A DNA stretch of 64,000 nt from Sordaria brevicollis (lineage: Eukaryota; Ascomycota; Sordariomycetes; Sordariales; Sordariaceae), in NCBI GenBank assembly GCA_033439795.1, contig JAUTDP010000008.1, forward strand, positions 2,790,001-2,854,000. The letters are read 5' to 3'. This document shows positions 59,950 to 64,000 of this stretch, in pieces. Position numbers and translations under genes: made by a program. The notes beneath the pieces are model-generated. The model had not been told where the DNA came from and made no database searches. It saw only the letters and a program-made list of their open reading frames with translations. Position 1 is the stretch's first letter. The number at the start of each line of letters is the position of its first letter.

Positions 59950-61250
59950 CCTTATTTCGTAATCTAAAGGATAATAAATAGTAAACGTAAAATAAAAATC
60001 GTTATCGATTAATAACTTATTAATAGGATTATTATTAATAATTCTTACCCTTTACCAATTTAAAATTCTATTATTACTTATATACAGAGTAAACGCTTTA
60101 TTAATATTTTCGACGGTTTAACCTTTTTCTACCAATTCCCTATTTATCCCTACTATTATAATAAAATAATCCTAATTAGCCCCAAAGGTTTAAAAAGGTT
60201 AAATATTACTTTAATAAATTATAAGAATTTATTATTTTACGCTTAAAAATTTATAAATAAGCGATTTTACCCCTACTAAATTTTTATAATAATTTATATT
60301 AATAATATTATTATTTTTAATAATATAATTAAAAAATACTTTACCTATATTAAAATAATCCTAAAACTATTTAAGAAAATTATTTTAAATATTACTACGA
60401 AGAAATTATTCGTAGCTTACTTATTAATTTATTTTCTAAATTATAAAATATTAATATTCGGTTTAATAATAACCGAAGACCGAATTACCGCGATTTAAAA
60501 TATTAAAATACTTATAAATTTAATTAACTTCGAGCGTTATATCGATATTGGTAACTTTTTTAAAAAATTCGTACCCTAATTTATTTAAAAAGTAGGACCG
60601 TTTAAAGACCGTAAAACCGCGCTTATAATATAAATCAAAGTAAAAAAGAAGATGCTAAAAAATAAAAATTAACCCGTCCGCTAAAAATTTACGAAGATAA
60701 TTACTTTTAAACTTACTTAATAAGAGAAAGAAGCCTTTAAAATTTTATAAAATTAATTCTATAAAGAGTAAATCCTTTTTTATTACTATTTAAGCTATTA
60801 AACGTTCTATAAAATTAACGTATTATTCGAATTTAATTTCGGCCTAATTATTTTCCATTTAAAAAATAATTCTTAAGACGGTAAATTTTTCTTTATTATA
60901 AATATTAAATTGATTATATTTTATAATAAACGGCTTTCGAACGTTAAGAAGTAATATTAACCTATAAAATTCGAAATCGTTTACTTTATATAAATTTATA
61001 AAATAATAAAATAAATTATTTAATTATATTATAAATTAATAATCGTTTTTACTAATTATAAAGTAATTATTAATATCGTTTACTAAATTATTTTAAAAAT
61101 AATAAATTTAATTAAATTCAATTTAAAATTAATTACAATTTTAATTTACTTATCCTAATTCGATTTTAATATACGGTATATCTTTAATAAAATTAACGTC
61201 GTCCTAAATATTTTATCCTAATTATTATTTAAAGTACCCTACCCCGACTT
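59950..61250 (+). pseudogene. Gypsy reverse transcriptase-RNase H remnant
   Basis: Conserved blocks in order: NSYPLPI before the fingers, INIFDGLTFFYQFPI (where the family has a D-x-x-x-x-Y/F-H substrate region), ILISPKGLKRLN, the catalytic YINNIIIF near 60295-60320 (family YIDDIIIF; both Asp read Asn), then ITEDRITAI and LINFERYIDIGNFFKKFVP of the connection. The RNase H/tail part follows with FNIRYIFNKINVVLNILS, matching the family's DALSR end. Many TAA/TAG stops. Confidence 0.85.
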
Positions 61251-61436
61251 AAAAGTTAGCGAATTAAATAATATATAAAAAAACTTTATATATTTAATTT
61301 ATATTTAAATAACGGACGAAATTAAAGCGGACTTCGTTAAAAATTATACGGAAAACGTTTATTACTCCCGGGTTATAAAAAAACTAAAATTCTACGCCGA
61401 AAGAAACGCGCGCTATAATTTCCCTAAAAATTAATA

Positions 61437-64000
61437 TATCACAGGATTATACCTGTGCTATACCCGGTATACGCACTGACCACCTACATAGGTGCCCAAA
61501 TCCCTAGCGACCATTCCCGACTATAGTACGTATACTATAGTTCGATATAGTCTAGATTTAGTTACTTATAATTACGTATAGTATTATATAAGTGCGTATA
61601 AATTAGGGTATAAGCTTACGCCCATATATCCAATCCTCTGTATATATTTCTCCCTTTTTTTCCTTCGTATAATAATATATATTTTATTATATATTTAACG
61701 GTATTAACGCTATCCTTTAATAATTTATTATACCTATTTTAACGCTACGCGCGTAATTTTCGAGGAAGATTAATCGTTAATTATATTAATTAATATTAAA
61801 ATTCATTTTTCTAGTAATTAATGCTCTAACGACGGCCCTATAATTAATTTGAATTAAATAATTATTAAAACGAATATTACTATTATAATCGTTCGTATTC
61901 CCTTTTCTTTTATATTTATTAAAGTATATTAATTTAAACAATTAATATCCGATTTAATCCTCGCTATAATTATTAATACCCTTATTACGGTTATTACGCT
62001 TTTTAAAATTAAAAACGTTAATCCTCGTAATATCGAATTTTAAAATTAATTTATTAACGCTATTTATATATTTAATAATAATTTTATTATTATCCCGGTC
62101 TTTATTATTTAAATTTTTAATTTAGGTAATTACTTTACGTTTTCGGCCGCCGTTTATATATTCGCCCGCTTTATATAATTTAACGTTATTTTTATTACTA
62201 TTAAATTCTAAAATATTAAGGAGGATTTTTAATAATTTAAAGACGAAAATAATTAATTGTACTAAAATTTCGATTAATTCCGTATTTTAATCTAAAATAA
62301 GGATTAAATTAATACGATTTTTAATATTAATTTCGTAATTTTTGAAATTAATTATACCCTTTAATTTTTAAACGCTATTATTAAATAATAAATTTAGTAT
62401 AACGCTTATAAATAAGCCTTCGCTAACGCTGCTTTTTAATATAACGATATCGTTAACGATTTTTAAATTCGTTTAACTGCCCTTTAATAAAGCCTATCCG
62501 ATATTTAAAAGTATTATTCCGATTTTAAAATTAATTTTTAGAACGCAATTAAGCGTAAAATAGTTAAATATTAGAAGATAATTAACGACCTTTATTAATA
62601 TTTATTTAAACCTACCGATTCTATATTTATACCCTTATTCGATAATAATAATAATAATAATTTTAATTCTAATAATTTTAAATCCGAATTTAATAATATA
62701 ATTATTAACGACCCGGTCGGAGGTAATAACGGTAGCGGTTATAAATTAATATTACGTATCGTTATTTCCCCCGTTTTTAATAATATTAATAAAACTTTTA
62801 AGAAAGTTATTAAATTTCATTAATAGTATATTAATATTTTATTCGCTTTTAAGGACGAACCTTCTACTTTTAAAACCAAAAATACTAAATTTTCCCTAAT
62901 TTCCCGCTCCCTTTATAATAAATTTTAAAAAGTAATCGAATCCGAATTTATTAAAATCCTATTTAATAAACCGGTTAAATAATTTATTACCCTCAATCTA
63001 TTTAAATAAATAATTAATAAATATAATAACGTCGATATTGTAATTTAGGTTTATTATAAATTCGAGGATTTAAAAATAAATAAAATAAAATAATTTAATT
63101 TTAAGGATAAATTCGTTATTATTATTAAACGTTATTAATTTAATAATAATATAAAAATTTATTACTTCTATTAACGTTTAACCAAACGCTTCTATAATAT
63201 TATTACTTTATAGCGCCCCTAATTTAAAGATAATAAATTCGACGAATAATTCGAAATAACCTACAATTTCGCTAAGTAATTCGAGTAGAAAGATTAGTAT
63301 AATAAGATCGCTAACCCTTATTATAAATCTAATATTAATAACCCTATTACCGGTTTTAATTCCGTTTTTAATAATACGAGTGGTTCCGTTCCCGAATTTA
63401 TTATTAATAAAGGCGGTACTACTATAAATTTCGATTCTATATCCACTTCCGACGTTTAAATTTTTTATATAATTAATAACGACGTATTTTAATATTATAT
63501 AAAAACCGGTATTTATACCCGTTATAATCGTAAAGGCTATTTCTCTACTAAATATAAGGGTTATATTTAATTTAAAAAGGAGGTATCCGAACGTAAATTA
63601 CGTAAAGAAAGAGAAAAGGAGAAAAAAGAGAAGAAGGATAAAAAGGAAAAGGAGAAAAATAATAATAATAATAATAATTAATAATAATACTCCGTTTAAA
63701 GTTAATACAAATATAATTAATATAATTATTATAATATTAATATTATAAATATTTTTATTTTTAATACTCCGGCTCCCAGTTATTTTATACTATAATAGTA
63801 ATTTATTTATTACCTTACCCTTATATACCTTTATAATTTCGTAGGCCCGGTTATAAATAATAAGAACGGTTTTATTAACGGTTAGGGAAATATATAGCCT
63901 CTTATTTAAATCGTAATTAAAGGCTAACGTTTATTGAATATAAGTAAAGAGGAGGATAATTGAAGAATATCCTTATAATTAAATTTAAAATTATTAAAAT
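61437..64000 (+). mobile_element. Left end of a further LTR-type retroelement, runs off the window
   Basis: It begins tatcacagg (from TGTCACAGG) with roughly 100 bases of normal composition, then turns AT-rich. A promoter-like stretch (gcgtataaattagggtat) lies near 61590. From about 62 kb the plus strand encodes a Gag-like protein ending near 63.68 kb with a zinc knuckle and a lysine/glutamate-rich tail. No pol part is inside the window, so copia versus gypsy is open. Confidence 0.6.
63514..63555 (+). pseudogene. Gag zinc knuckle with RIP-altered ligands (second element)
   Basis: The 14-codon spacing of CX2CX4HX4C is kept with all four ligands now Tyr (YTRYNRKGYFSTKY). It is followed by a lysine-rich, coiled-coil-like tail (EREKEKKEKKDKKEKEK) and an Asn run encoded by (AAT)n at about 63657-63680. 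Typical of the C-terminus of a Gag protein. Confidence 0.7.

Larger units (their letters stand above)
54239..61436 (+). mobile_element. Ty3/gypsy element body, RIP-mutated, interrupted at 61437
   Basis: Plus-strand coding remnants extend over 7 kb. Reverse transcriptase lies at about 59.95-60.65 kb and RNase H at about 60.8-61.25 kb, and the frame then reaches the point where the integrase zinc region should begin. There the sequence changes at 61437 to a new LTR-like start. The 3' part of integrase and the right LTR are not in the window. A second GC-rich islet at 54270-54360 may mark yet another LTR start (tgtaaaggg), so this span may hold two elements rather than one. Confidence 0.7.

Noticed and set aside
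23640..64000. CRISPR-like or functional tandem arrays in AT-rich DNA
   Set aside because: Recurring AT trinucleotides and gaaaat motifs have no regular repeat-spacer spacing and are explained by RIP and transposon ends.

Overview
The window is a filamentous ascomycete chromosome segment, most likely a Sordariomycete of the Neurospora/Sordaria type. The grounds are short GT-AG introns, two typical Pezizomycotina genes with GC-rich coding sequence, and a sharp switch at about 23.6 kb to very AT-rich DNA. Transposons in that DNA are peppered with CpA-to-TpA changes (CAA to TAA stops, Cys TGY to Tyr TAY, His CAY to Tyr TAY), the signature of repeat-induced point mutation (RIP). The genus is inferred, not proven.

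Left part (1-23.6 kb, unmutated): two well supported genes. A four-exon UDP-galactopyranose mutase (4614-6453) makes the precursor for galactofuranose in the cell wall. An intronless group X hybrid histidine kinase of 2425 residues (11635-18912) has a pseudokinase domain, a P-loop ATPase, a helical middle region, GAF, HisKA/HATPase_c and a receiver domain. Its mRNA leader probably carries two overlapping upstream ORFs. A Ser-rich open frame without an ATG follows its stop codon. The two genes share no evident pathway beyond wall/stress physiology. Two MITE-like elements with terminal inverted repeats and perfect 8-bp target duplications lie at 675-989 and 9179-9563; the second contains telomere-like repeats. 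The rest is intergenic.

Right part (23.6-64 kb): nested, RIP-mutated transposons separated by short unmutated gene-free islands. (1) A hAT element, 23610-28322, carries a 2.2-kb gag-only LTR element (24980-27155). (2) A pogo/Tigger-like Tc1-mariner element, 28830-41930, is split by a complete Ty3/gypsy element (32700-41322, 305-bp LTRs, CGGGG target duplication). (3) An unmutated island, 41.9-46.1 kb, holds a third MITE (45261-45495). (4) A complete Ty1/copia element, 46144-51690, has 194-bp LTRs and a GTATT duplication. (5) After a short island, an unidentified AT-rich stretch starts near 52.5 kb. It is followed by gypsy DNA on the plus strand (LTR start 53896, RT near 60.3 kb), which a further element starting at 61437 interrupts; that element runs off the window.

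Across all three complete LTR elements the outward-facing part of each LTR kept its CpA sites while the inward-facing part was mutated. The edges of RIP can therefore be read inside the repeats. No CRISPR array, convincing tRNA or rRNA gene, or biosynthetic cluster was seen. No undescribed enzymatic system was found; the most unusual items are the MITE with telomere-like repeats, the RIP edge pattern, the gag-only LTR element and the overlapping uORFs.
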